A DNA stretch of 10,570 nucleotides from an uncultured Bacilli bacterium (GCA_944371685.1 CALVXV010000031.1:1-10570); one strand, 5' to 3'; positions 1 through 9,100 are shown, numbered from the stretch's first letter. Notes: generated by a model from the sequence alone, not told the origin. Numbers and translations are program-made.

Positions 1-1920
1 AAAGACACCTATATTGGCCAAATGTCCCAAAATATGCAGACCACTCCACCTGCAAACAATTTTCAAATAGGTATGCAAGCTATTAGTAAAACTCTAATAA
101 CTTACATGATAATTATTACTATAGCTGTATTTATTTTAAATTCACTTTTGCACCATAATTTAATGGATGCTCTTTTCTTCGCTATTTCCGTCGCTGTTGG
201 GATAACTCCAGGTATGCTACCCATGATTGTCAACGTCAACTTGTCTAAAGGAAGCAAATCTCTAGCTAAAAAGAAAACTCTTATAAAACATAGTGAAGCC
301 ATCGAAAACCTAGGGGCTATTGATATTCTATGTACCGATAAAACCGGAACCCTAACTCAAAATCAAATCACCTTACAGTATTATCGCAATATTGCTGGTA
401 ATGAAGATGAAACCATCTTAAAATATGCTTATCTAAATAGTTATTATAGTACCGGTATTAAAAACATCATCGACAGAGCCATATTAAGCTATGCTAATGC
501 TCATGATATTTCAAACAAAGTAAAACATTATAAAAAAATAGATGAAATTCCCTTTGATTATAATAGACGTATGGCTAGCGTCGTTGTTAAAAATGGTGAA
601 AACATTAGAATATTAACTAAAGGCGCCGTTACTGAAATACTAAATAAATGTAATAAAGTAAAATACCAAAATAAAATATCTGATTTAACCAATGATATTA
701 AAACTAAAGTAAAAAGCGATGTCGAAAAATTAATCGAAAAAGGAATGCAAGTAATTGCCCTCGCTGGTAAACAAGAATATAATGGACAAAATAATTTCAC
801 TCAAAAAGACGAAACTGAATTAGTATTACTTGGATATATTGCCTTTTTAGATCCGCCAAAAAAGGAAGTTAAAACCACATTAAAAAAATTAAAAGAAGTT
901 GGTGTTACCACTAAAATATTAACCGGCGATAATCCTGCTGCCACTAAAACAGTTTGTATGCAAGGTGGCATAAACACCTCAGAAATTTTAATTGGTAAAG
1001 ACATTGAACAACTTACCGATGAAGAACTATCAAAAAAAGTTGAAACTGTTGATGTGTTTGCTAGATTAACACCAATTCAAAAAGAAAGAATTGTCTTAGC
1101 CCTAAAGAAAAATGGCCATGTTGTTGGTTATATGGGTGATGGTGTTAATGATGCTCCATCATTATCTGAATCAGATGTTGGCATAAGTGTTAATAATGCT
1201 ACTGATATAGCAAAAGAGGCCAGCGATATTCTTATATTAGAAAAAAATCTAAAAGTAATTTACGATGGCGTAATAGAAGGAAGAAAAGTATATGGTAACA
1301 TCATGAAATATATGAAAATGGCCCTATCCGCATCATTTGGAGATGTTTTCAGTGTCTTTCTCGCCAGCATCTGTTTACCATTTCTTCCAATGGTACCAAT
1401 TCAATTCTTACTTCAAGACTTACTCTATGACCTTTCACAAATAGCAATACCATTTGATAATGTTGATGAAGAATTCCTAGATAAACCTCATAAATGGGAC
1501 ACAAGTGACCTTAAAACATTTATGAATACCATGGGTATTACAGCCTCTGTCATCGACCTTATTGCTTTTATCATTTTCTGGTTTGCGTTAGGCTTCAATA
1601 CCGTACAAGACCAAATATCATTCCAAACAGCTTGGTTTATTGAAGGTGTCATATCCCAAACTATGATCGTCCACTTCATTAGAACCGAAAAAATTCCCTT
1701 CATTGAATCAACTGCCAATAAATGGTTACTACTATCCACATCTTTATGTATAATAACTTCAATGATATTGCCATTATTACTTATAAACATCAAAGACTTC
1801 CATTTCACAACTTTGCCATTCGCCTTTTATATGTATGTAATCATATTAATGATAATATATGCTGTTTTAACAGAAATAGTCAAACATTTTTATATAAAAA
1901 AACATCATAGATGGTTATAA
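1..1920 (+). CDS. mgtA: MgtA-like (P3B) magnesium-translocating P-type ATPase, 5' end missing
   Basis: This is an integral membrane pump that would use ATP to move Mg2+ into the cytoplasm. The frame is open from base 1, so the gene starts upstream; the Met codon at 22 is internal. Counting that Met as residue 1, I see helices M3 (about 22-44) and M4 (about 50-75), the phosphorylation motif DKTGT with Asp106, TGDNP at 301-305, the hinge motif GDGVND at 372-377, and M5 to M10 after about 430. The IPFDNVDEEF stretch after M6 and VEGVISQT-like M7-M8 region fit MgtA/MgtB better than calcium or heavy-metal pumps. About 260 residues (M1, M2, most of the actuator domain) should lie outside the window. 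Oddities: M4 reads TPGM where MgtA has TPEM, M5 has Ser438 and Asp441 at usual Asn positions, and M6 has Asp466 where Asn is usual. The family is sure; the transported ion is less so. Confidence 0.9.
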   Translation, partial: KDTYIGQMSQNMQTTPPANNFQIGMQAISKTLITYMIIITIAVFILNSLLHHNLMDALFFAISVAVGITPGMLPMIVNVNLSKGSKSLAKKKTLIKHSEAIENLGAIDILCTDKTGTLTQNQITLQYYRNIAGNEDETILKYAYLNSYYSTGIKNIIDRAILSYANAHDISNKVKHYKKIDEIPFDYNRRMASVVVKNGENIRILTKGAVTEILNKCNKVKYQNKISDLTNDIKTKVKSDVEKLIEKGMQVIALAGKQEYNGQNNFTQKDETELVLLGYIAFLDPPKKEVKTTLKKLKEVGVTTKILTGDNPAATKTVCMQGGINTSEILIGKDIEQLTDEELSKKVETVDVFARLTPIQKERIVLALKKNGHVVGYMGDGVNDAPSLSESDVGISVNNATDIAKEASDILILEKNLKVIYDGVIEGRKVYGNIMKYMKMALSASFGDVFSVFLASICLPFLPMVPIQFLLQDLLYDLSQIAIPFDNVDEEFLDKPHKWDTSDLKTFMNTMGITASVIDLIAFIIFWFALGFNTVQDQISFQTAWFIEGVISQTMIVHFIRTEKIPFIESTANKWLLLSTSLCIITSMILPLLLINIKDFHFTTLPFAFYMYVIILMIIYAVLTEIVKHFYIKKHHRWL

Positions 1921-1940
1921 ATAAAAAAATGTGATATAAT
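1912..1940 (+). promoter_or_regulatory. Extended -10 promoter for the G5-domain surface protein gene
   Basis: A perfect TATAAT at 1935-1940 is preceded by TG at 1932-1933, giving an extended -10. The -35 position 17 bases upstream (TGGTTA, 1912-1917) is weak, matching 3 of 6 bases, which an extended -10 tolerates. Transcription would start near 1947, about 60 bases before the start codon at 2008. The same ten bases, gtgatataat, recur upstream of addB. Confidence 0.6.
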
Positions 1941-1951
1941 TGTGATGTAAA

Positions 1952-1989
1952 GGGCTAGTACAGACTTTATAGTTTTGTGCTAGTTTTTT
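1952..1989 (+). terminator. Hairpin plus T-run: terminator of the ATPase gene or leader attenuator
   Basis: GCTAGTACA (1954-1962) pairs with TGTGCTAGT (1976-1984) through nine pairs, two of them G-U, around a 13-base loop, and runs straight into six T (1984-1989). This is the form of an intrinsic terminator. It lies 34 bases after the ATPase stop codon but downstream of the promoter at 1932-1940 and only 4 bases before the ribosome binding site at 1994-2000. Any transcript of the next gene therefore has to cross it. Confidence 0.65.
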
Positions 1990-2007
1990 GTTTGAGGTGA
2001 AAAAAGT

Positions 2008-2841
2008 ATGAAAAAAGTAGTAGGATGTATTTTGTTAATAATTTTGTTTATGCCAATAAATATTCAGGCTAAACGTGGATGTTGTTCATGGCATGGTGGA
2101 GTATCTGGAGCTTGTCGAAATGGTTATCAAGTATGTAATGATGGCACCACCAGTCCAAGTTGTACCTGTAATGCACCAAGTAGTTCGAGTTCTTCATCTA
2201 CTAAAAAAGTGTATACACCAAGTTATGTTTATGGATGCACTAATCAAAATGCCATAAATTATAATCCAAAAGCTAATAAAGATGATGGTAGTTGTATTCA
2301 AAAAGTACCAGGCTGTACAGATAAAAATGCTAAAAATTATAATGCCTCTGCCAACACCGATGATAATTCGTGTCAATATGAAAAGGAAATAACAGAAACA
2401 AAAGAGATTAAATATTCAACTAAATACATTGACAATGATGATATGACTAAAGGCAACCAGCACATAAAAACAAAAGGAATAAATGGCGAAAAAGAAATAG
2501 TCTATTTAATTGTAACCGATAAATATGGCAAAGAATTAACTAAAGAAGTTAAAAGTGAAACCATTACAAAAGAAGCTGTAACCGAAATCGTAGAAAAAGG
2601 TACAAAAGAAAATAATACCATGTCTATCCTTATTTTTCTTATATGTTTAATAACTGTTTTTTATCAAGCATTTAAATATAAAAATGGTAATTTATTATTA
2701 AATAAGATTCAAACAAAACCATTGGATTTATCTATCTTATTATATATACTTTATATAATAAGTGTGATACCAATTTTTATAGATATAATAAAAATAATAA
2801 TTAATAAACTAAAAAAAATTAAAGGCAAAAATTTTCGTTGA
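2008..2841 (+). CDS. Secreted membrane-anchored protein with Cys-rich module, GCT-type repeats and G5-like domain
   Basis: This 277-residue protein probably sits on the outer face of the membrane; its function is unknown. Visible parts in order: signal peptide (1-21, ending IQA); a Cys/His/Gly module (24-54) with GCCSWHGGV, CNDGTTSPSCTC and six cysteines in all; a seven-serine linker (58-64); two 21-residue repeats, GCTNQNAINYNP... (76-96) and GCTDKNAKNYNA... (102-122), of the GCTD..ACNYDP..DDGSC type best known from Bacteroidetes surface proteins; a G5-like domain (about 128-199), a fold linked in other proteins to adhesion and cell-wall or glycan binding; and two hydrophobic helices (about 205-223 and 242-266) with a basic C-terminus. 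The start is clear: GAGGTGA at 1994-2000, seven bases before ATG. The stop is TGA. Domain names come from recognition by eye, and the G5 call is likely but unverified. No terminator follows, so co-transcription with the next gene is possible. Confidence 0.85.
   Translation: MKKVVGCILLIILFMPINIQAKRGCCSWHGGVSGACRNGYQVCNDGTTSPSCTCNAPSSSSSSSTKKVYTPSYVYGCTNQNAINYNPKANKDDGSCIQKVPGCTDKNAKNYNASANTDDNSCQYEKEITETKEIKYSTKYIDNDDMTKGNQHIKTKGINGEKEIVYLIVTDKYGKELTKEVKSETITKEAVTEIVEKGTKENNTMSILIFLICLITVFYQAFKYKNGNLLLNKIQTKPLDLSILLYILYIISVIPIFIDIIKIIINKLKKIKGKNFR
2233..2373 (+). repeat. Two tandem 21-residue GCT..DDxSC protein repeats
   Basis: Bases 2233-2295 and 2311-2373 each encode 21 residues that share GCT, N-A-x-N-Y-N, A-N and DD-x-SC. 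A five-residue linker separates them. Each copy has two cysteines, suggesting a disulphide in an extracellular protein. The DNA copies have diverged, so this is a protein-level repeat rather than a recombining DNA repeat. Confidence 0.8.
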
Positions 2842-2866
2842 CCAAATTATAAAAAAATAGTAATAT
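2838..2866 (+). promoter_or_regulatory. Possible promoter for the 275-residue hypothetical gene
   Basis: TTGACC at 2838-2843 matches five of six -35 bases, and TAATAT at 2861-2866 lies 17 bases downstream as a weak -10. The -35 overlaps the TGA stop of the preceding gene. In DNA this AT-rich a chance match is quite possible, and the gene could simply be read through from upstream because no terminator separates the two. Confidence 0.35.
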
Positions 2867-2898
2867 ATAAGGCAAAATTAATTAAAGAAAGTGATGAA

Positions 2899-3726
2899 AT
2901 GACAACTTATAATGAAATTACTAAAACCTTATTAGAAAATGGTGCCAAAGAATTATATAGATTCCAAGGACATAATAGTTTTGAATGCTATGATATTAGA
3001 AATAATCGTTTCAATAATAACAAGTCACATTATGTCTATTTTTCTAGTTCCAAAAATCACCATTATTACTTTACCATTAAAAGACTAAGACAGTTAATTA
3101 ATGCTATTGTTTTAAATGATACTCATTACAAAATAACTAGAAAAGGACTAGAAAATCCACAAAGTTTTCATGCAATTCAAAACATGATATTTAATTCTGA
3201 TAAAATAAAAGACTTAAACAGTATCTCCCTAGTATGTGATCAAGTATACTATGCTTTAATCAAAGAAAATTGTATTGATACTCGTAAGAAAATTCAAGAT
3301 AGTGGTATTGAAAGAGTAGACAGAAAGGTTTTTGGTGGAGGTTATGGCATTACTGGCCCTTGGCTCGATTTATTCAACGACTTAACATATTTTTCATCTC
3401 ACACTAGAATAACCACACTTGATGTTTTAGAATTTTTAGACAAATTAAAACAAAAGGGCATTCAAGCCAATCCTTTGCTTATAAAGGATATATTAGAAAG
3501 AAAACAGCGCCACTACATCATTTCAGAAAATTTATATAATGATTTTCACAAATATAGTATTATGAATGATTTAGAACGTATTTATCAAGAAAACTTATAT
3601 GTTAGTGGAAGTTCTTTCATGACCAATCCTACAAAAACTATTAAAAAAGTATTAACTACTTATCAAACAAACCGTAACCAAATACTTCATAACTTAGATA
3701 AAAAATATCACAGTATTGGATTATAA
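2899..3726 (+). CDS. Hypothetical soluble protein, 275 residues, unrecognised
   Basis: I do not recognise this protein. It has no signal peptide and no membrane helix, so it is probably cytosolic. It is rich in Lys, Asn, Tyr and His. The most distinctive segment is a glycine-rich FGGGYGITGPW stretch at 145-155, followed by a helical part (about 170-200, including LDVLEFLDKLKQKG) that might be a small helix-turn-helix-like or interaction domain; this is a guess. The start ATG is preceded by AAAGTGATG-like bases at 2888-2896, a partial Shine-Dalgarno similar to the one before addB. A hairpin terminator overlaps its stop codon. Composition and codon use match the neighbours, with no sign of recent transfer. 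It is 57 bases after the surface-protein gene and in the same frame, but a TGA and its own ribosome binding site separate them. Confidence 0.8.
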   Translation: MTTYNEITKTLLENGAKELYRFQGHNSFECYDIRNNRFNNNKSHYVYFSSSKNHHYYFTIKRLRQLINAIVLNDTHYKITRKGLENPQSFHAIQNMIFNSDKIKDLNSISLVCDQVYYALIKENCIDTRKKIQDSGIERVDRKVFGGGYGITGPWLDLFNDLTYFSSHTRITTLDVLEFLDKLKQKGIQANPLLIKDILERKQRHYIISENLYNDFHKYSIMNDLERIYQENLYVSGSSFMTNPTKTIKKVLTTYQTNRNQILHNLDKKYHSIGL

Positions 3727-3747
3727 GCAGATAACAAATCTGCTTTT
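3725..3747 (+). terminator. Intrinsic terminator after the hypothetical gene
   Basis: AAGCAGAT (3725-3732) pairs perfectly with ATCTGCTT (3738-3745) around the five-base loop AACAA. The run of T is 3744-3747. The stem begins inside the TAA stop codon. It separates the hypothetical gene from the addBA operon, which has its own promoter 45 bases further on. Confidence 0.75.
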
Positions 3748-3791
3748 ACTGTGCAAAAATACTTAAAAAAATCCCAAAATAAAACAACTCG

Positions 3792-3800
3792 TGATATAAT
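3792..3800 (+). promoter_or_regulatory. Extended -10 promoter of the addBA operon
   Basis: TGATATAAT at 3792-3800 is a perfect extended -10. No good -35 is seen 17 bases upstream (TCCCAA, 3772-3777). Transcription would start near 3807, leaving a leader of only about 16 bases before ATG 3823. This helps decide the addB start. Confidence 0.6.
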
Positions 3801-3822
3801 GAAAAAAGAAAGTAGTGATTAT

Positions 3823-6141
3823 ATGTTTGACATAAATGAAGGCCTAATAATTGCCCCAAATCATATTAAAAAAGAAATATTAAAAAAATTATCTGAAACA
3901 AAAAAACTTCTAAATATTAAAATAATGACCAAAGAAGAATTTAAAAATAATTATTATGGCACTTATAAAAAAGAAGCCTTATATTTTATTATGCAAAAAT
4001 TTAACTTAAACTATTTAATCGCCCAAAAATATTTAGATAATATTTTTATTAAAAGCAAAGTAATAAAACCATACTATGAAACTCTAAAAAAAAATAACTT
4101 ATTAGAAATAAATCCATATTTCAAAAATAACTTAAAAAACATAACTATTATTGGTTATGATGACCTTGATCCATATATCCTAAAGGATTTAAAACAATAC
4201 AATTTAAAAATAATCAATCCACAAATAGGACATGAAACCAAAAAAATTCATGAATTTTCAAATCAAACCGAAGAACTTATATATATAGCTCAAAGTATTT
4301 TAGATCAAATAATGCATCAAAAAATTGATATAAATGACATCTTCATATCTGGTCTTACCAGCGATTATAAAAGTGAATTTATTAGAATCTTTAATCTCTT
4401 TCATATACCATTTGAATTCTCCCAAAGTATCTCCCTTTATAGTTCTAAAATAACTCAAACTTTTTTACAAACTCTAAAACAAACCAAAAATCTACAAGCA
4501 GCCTTAAACAGTATTCCCGCTTCCGATTTAAAAAATCAAATAATTGATGTTTTAAACACACTTTCATTTCCGCAAATCGACGATATTTCTATTGAAATTA
4601 TAAGTGCTAAAATGCAAAATATTTCTTTGAAAAATACTGAAGTCAAAAATGCCATCAAAATAATTGAACTAAATCAAATAACGGATAAAACCAAATATTA
4701 TTACATTTTAGGATTAAATCAAGGTATTATTCCACATATATATAAAGATGACGATATAATAACCGATGAAGAAAAAGCATCTTTAGGACTACTTACTTCA
4801 ATCCAAAAAAATCAAATAACCAAAAATAAAATTAAATACTTAATAAACACCTTTCCTAACCTAACCATTTCTTATAAATTAAAAGACACATTTAGTACCT
4901 TCTATCCTTCGTTTATTATAAGTGAATTAAACTTAGAAGTAATCAAGAACCATCAAATATCGTTTGAATATTCAAATGATTATAATAAATTAAAACTTGG
5001 TATTCTTTTAGATAATTACTTTAATTATAATGAAAAAGACAATAATTTAGATCTTCTTTATAATAAATATCCAAATATTTCCTACAGTACATATAATAAT
5101 CAATATCAAAAAGTATCTCCCAATTTATTAAAAAAACATCTTCATAATGGTTTAACCCTTTCATACACTAGTTTAAATAACTATGCCCTATGTCCATTCA
5201 AATTTTATATCAAGCATATTTTAAAGCTAGAACCATTTGAAGAAACCTTTCCGATTTTAATTGGTAACCTTTTCCACGCCACCCTCTGTAAAATATATGA
5301 AAAAAATTTCGACTTAGATCAAACATATTATGGTTATCTAAAAGATTACGCCCTTTCCCCAAAAGAAAAATTCTTCGTAAACAAGCTCTACAACATTTTA
5401 AAACAAGATATTGATATAATTAAATGGCAAGACTCCCATAGTCACTATAATAATCACTTAACCGAAAAACCAATTGAAATAGATAAATCAAAAGATATCA
5501 AAATAACCTTTAAAGGCATCATTGATAAAATAAATTATACTAAAGAAAATAATCAAATAAATATAATCATCATTGACTATAAAACAGGAAATGTATCTTC
5601 CACACTAGATAATATTAATTACGGATTAAATATGCAGCTCCCAACTTATGTTTATCTTGTTCAAAAAGGTCTAAAAGAAAAATGCTTAGTAAATGGCTTT
5701 TATCTTCAACAAGTCTTAACAAGTCAGCCCATAGATAGTGATGACATCGAAAAAGACATTAAAAAAAATTTAAAACTAAATGGGTATACAATAAATAATG
5801 AACAAATCATAAATCAAATAGATAACACATATCAAAATAGCGAAATTATTAGTGGTATGAAAACAACTAAAACTGGTTTTTATGCCTTCACTAAAATCAT
5901 AAATGAAAATGAAATTAATAAATTAGTAGATATTACCAATAATCATATTAATAATATGATAGATAAAATATTAAATGCTGACTTTGAAATAAAACCCAAA
6001 CGTCTAAAAAACGAAAATATCAGCTGTAAATATTGTCAATTTAAAGATATTTGCTTTGTTAAAGAAAATGACATTCAAGATATTAAAGAAGTAAAATTTA
6101 AAGATATAATAGGAGGTAAGCACAATGCCCAAGTGGACTAA
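3823..6141 (+). CDS. addB: AddB-type subunit of the AddAB helicase-nuclease, short form
   Basis: With AddA this forms the ATP-dependent helicase-nuclease that resects double-strand DNA ends for RecA-dependent repair. AddB supplies a second PD-(D/E)XK nuclease domain that an iron-sulphur cluster staples together. Visible here: an LGLNQGIIP segment typical of the inactivated helicase core; cluster cysteines Cys457 (in ALCPFKF) and Cys735, Cys738, Cys744 (CKYCQFKDIC); and nuclease residues His485, Asp568 (GIID) and Asp585-Tyr-Lys587 (IDYKTG). All look intact. At 772 residues it is much shorter than the roughly 1150 usual in Bacillus, and no Walker A motif is seen near the N-terminus. I chose ATG 3823 because an AAAGTAGTGAT-like ribosome binding site (about 3809-3819) precedes it and the promoter at 3792-3800 rules out GTG 3751 and makes ATG 3799 unlikely. 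The 3' end overlaps addA by 17 bases, so the two are translationally linked. Confidence 0.9.
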   Translation: MFDINEGLIIAPNHIKKEILKKLSETKKLLNIKIMTKEEFKNNYYGTYKKEALYFIMQKFNLNYLIAQKYLDNIFIKSKVIKPYYETLKKNNLLEINPYFKNNLKNITIIGYDDLDPYILKDLKQYNLKIINPQIGHETKKIHEFSNQTEELIYIAQSILDQIMHQKIDINDIFISGLTSDYKSEFIRIFNLFHIPFEFSQSISLYSSKITQTFLQTLKQTKNLQAALNSIPASDLKNQIIDVLNTLSFPQIDDISIEIISAKMQNISLKNTEVKNAIKIIELNQITDKTKYYYILGLNQGIIPHIYKDDDIITDEEKASLGLLTSIQKNQITKNKIKYLINTFPNLTISYKLKDTFSTFYPSFIISELNLEVIKNHQISFEYSNDYNKLKLGILLDNYFNYNEKDNNLDLLYNKYPNISYSTYNNQYQKVSPNLLKKHLHNGLTLSYTSLNNYALCPFKFYIKHILKLEPFEETFPILIGNLFHATLCKIYEKNFDLDQTYYGYLKDYALSPKEKFFVNKLYNILKQDIDIIKWQDSHSHYNNHLTEKPIEIDKSKDIKITFKGIIDKINYTKENNQINIIIIDYKTGNVSSTLDNINYGLNMQLPTYVYLVQKGLKEKCLVNGFYLQQVLTSQPIDSDDIEKDIKKNLKLNGYTINNEQIINQIDNTYQNSEIISGMKTTKTGFYAFTKIINENEINKLVDITNNHINNMIDKILNADFEIKPKRLKNENISCKYCQFKDICFVKENDIQDIKEVKFKDIIGGKHNAQVD
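6111..6116 (+). promoter_or_regulatory. Strong ribosome binding site of addA inside addB
   Basis: A perfect AGGAGG lies eight bases before the addA ATG at 6125 and inside the last codons of addB. It fixes the addA start and shows that the two subunits are made from one message with independent, strong initiation for addA. Confidence 0.85.
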
Positions 6142-9100
6142 AGAACAAACAGAGGCCATCCATCAAACCGGCACTAACATCATTGTCTCAGCCGGAGCTG
6201 GTTCTGGAAAAACCGCCGTCTTATCGGAAAGAGTATTAACCAAATTAAAACGAGGAATATCTTTAGATAACTTATTAATATTAACCTTTACTAATGCTGC
6301 AGCTGCCGAAATGAAAGAGCGAATAAGAAAAAAAATAATCGAAGCAAATCTAACTAATGAACTTCCAAAAGTGGATACCGCCGACATCACTACATTTGAT
6401 GCTTATGCCCTATCACTTGTAAAAAAATATAGCCATTATTTGAATATATCTAAAGACTTATCCATTGTAGATAGCTCTGTTATGTCTTTAGAAAAAAAAC
6501 ATCTCATTCAAAATATATTTGATGAATATTATCAAAATCAAAATTCAAAATTTTTAAAATTAATTGATAACTTCACCCTAAAAGATGATAAAAAAATCAT
6601 TGAATACCTTTTAAAATTAAATACCAGTTTAGATAATCTATATAATAAGGATGATTTTTTGCAAAATTACATTGATAACTATTTTAATGAATCCCAAATG
6701 GATAGTTACATAAATGAATACATGCATCTCATCCACAGTAAACAAAAAAGTATCAAAAATACAATCCACAGTTTAAGTTTTTACGTAGATGGTACATATA
6801 TTGAAAAAATAGAAACGACATTAACTAATCTATTAACCAATAAAGAATACGATAAAATAAAACTATCATTCCCAGGTAGACTTCCAAACCTTCCTAAAGG
6901 AAGTGAAGAAGAAGCCAAAAACATTAAACAAGAATTAAATAATCTTATTAAAGAGTTAAAAGAATTAACTAAATATAAAGATATAAATTATATCAAAAAT
7001 ACAATCCTTAAAACCAAAGACTATACCGAAATTATTATCGAAATATTATTAAAGTTAGATAAACAACTAAATAAATTTAAAAAAGAAAAACACGTCTACG
7101 AATTTATAGATATTGCTAGAATGGCCATCAACCTCTTAAAAGAAAATGAAGATATCAAAGAAAGGCTCAAAAATAAATATAGTGAAATATTAATCGACGA
7201 ATATCAAGATACTAATGACATTCAAGAAACCTTTATTTCCTATATTGAAAAAAACAACGTCTATATGGTTGGTGACATTAAACAATCTATTTACCGTTTT
7301 AGACACACAAATCCAGAACTATTTAAAACTAAATATGAAAGTTATAGTAAAAATATAAATGGTTTAAAAATTGATTTAAATAAAAACTTCCGTTCAAGAG
7401 ATGAAGTTTTAAATAACATTAATGAAATGTTCAATCAAATAATGGACTCTGATATTGGCGGCGCCAACTACATAGCTACTCATCAAATGATATTTGGTAA
7501 TACCGCTTATAATGAAATTCATAAAGAAAACTATAACATGGAAATATTAAATTATGAAAGCCTAGAAGATAAATCATACACCGATGAAGAAATTGAAATA
7601 TTTACTATTGCCAATGATATAAAAAACAAAATCCAAAGCAAATTTCAAATCATGGATAAAGATACCAATAAACCAAAACAATTAGAATATAAAGATTGCG
7701 CTATATTAATTGATCGGTCATCAAAATTTGAACTCTATAAAAAAATATTTGAATACTTAAATATTCCTATCACCATATACCGCGATAAAGCTATTAATAA
7801 CTCCGATGAAATTATTTTATTTAAACATATTTATAACCTTATTTTATCAGATAAAATTGACATAAATTTTAAATATTCTTTTACCTCTATTGCTAGAAGT
7901 TATCTTTTTAATATGTCTGATGAAGAAATATTCCAGCACTTAAAAATTAACGATTTTAAAGAAACAGAAATATATAAAAACTGTCAAACATTAAAACAAA
8001 ATATAAATGAATTCACCAATGAAACATTAATAAGAAGTATTATAGATACTTTTAATATATATCAAAAAATGGTTACCATTGGCGATATCAAACAAAGAAT
8101 CACGATCATTGATTCCTTAATTAAAGTCGCTCAAAACTGTGATAAATTAGCCTATCAAATAACTGACTTTTATGAATACCTAAACGAAGTTTTAAAAGAA
8201 GGGCTTGATATAACTTTAGCCTTAAATAAAGAAGATTCAAACTCTGTTAAAATAATGACCATTCATGCCTCAAAAGGGCTTGAATTTCCTATATGCTATT
8301 TTAGCGGTCTCAGTAAAAAATTCAACATTGATGATTTAAAAAATTTATTTTATTTCTCAGATAAATATGGTTTCATTATTCCTTATTTTGACACATCACC
8401 AAAGACAACAATTTTAAAAACCCTAATGAAAAACAATTACATAAAAGAAGAAATATCTGAGCGAATAAGACTATTCTATGTAGCTTTAACTAGAGCCAGA
8501 GAAAAAATGATTTTAATCGCCAAAATGGAAGAAGGTCTTGAAATAAAAGATAATGGCGTTGTTGATGATAGTATTAGATTAAAATATCTATCATTTCAAA
8601 ATATCTTAAACTCCATATATTCTTCATTAAAAAAATATCTAACAAACATTGATTTATCCACCATAAATCTAACCAAAGATTATAATCTATCAAAAAAAAG
8701 CATGTTTAAAAACACTTTTTCCACAGTAAAATTATTAGAAGTACATGAACTAAATATTCCAAAAGTAGAAATAACGAAATCTAACTTTTCCAAAATTTCC
8801 CATACATTGTACACAAAAGAAGAAAAGCAAAACATTGACCTCGGAATAAAAATGCATAGTATTTTAGAAAACATTAATTTTAAATCTCCTAATTTAACCA
8901 ATCTAACTGACTTTGAAAAAAGAAAAGTCACAGCTTTCATCAACTCTGGAATTCTAAAAGACACTAAACAAATATATAAAGAATATGAATTTATCTATGA
9001 AGAAAACAAAGAAGAATTTCATGGAATAATTGACCTGCTTTTAATTAAAGAAAAAGAAAATGTCATAGTGGATTATAAATTAAAACATACTACCGATGAA

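Noticed and set aside
1488..1808. Minus-strand 106-codon open frame within the ATPase gene
   Set aside because: It lies wholly within the well-supported ATPase coding sequence on the opposite strand and resembles no family.
2233..2373. CRISPR or DNA tandem repeat
   Set aside because: There are only two copies, similar at protein level but diverged in DNA, inside a coding frame.
2839..2901. Reading TGA 2839-2841 as tryptophan would fuse the surface protein to the next gene in frame
   Set aside because: Tryptophan is written TGG elsewhere in the window, no other gene has in-frame TGA, and the second gene has its own Shine-Dalgarno-like site and an unrelated, soluble character.
3751..3822. Longer addB start at GTG 3751 (796 residues) or ATG 3799
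   Set aside because: GTG 3751 lies upstream of the extended -10 at 3792-3800 and ATG 3799 overlaps it; neither has a ribosome binding site. ATG 3823 follows a plausible one.
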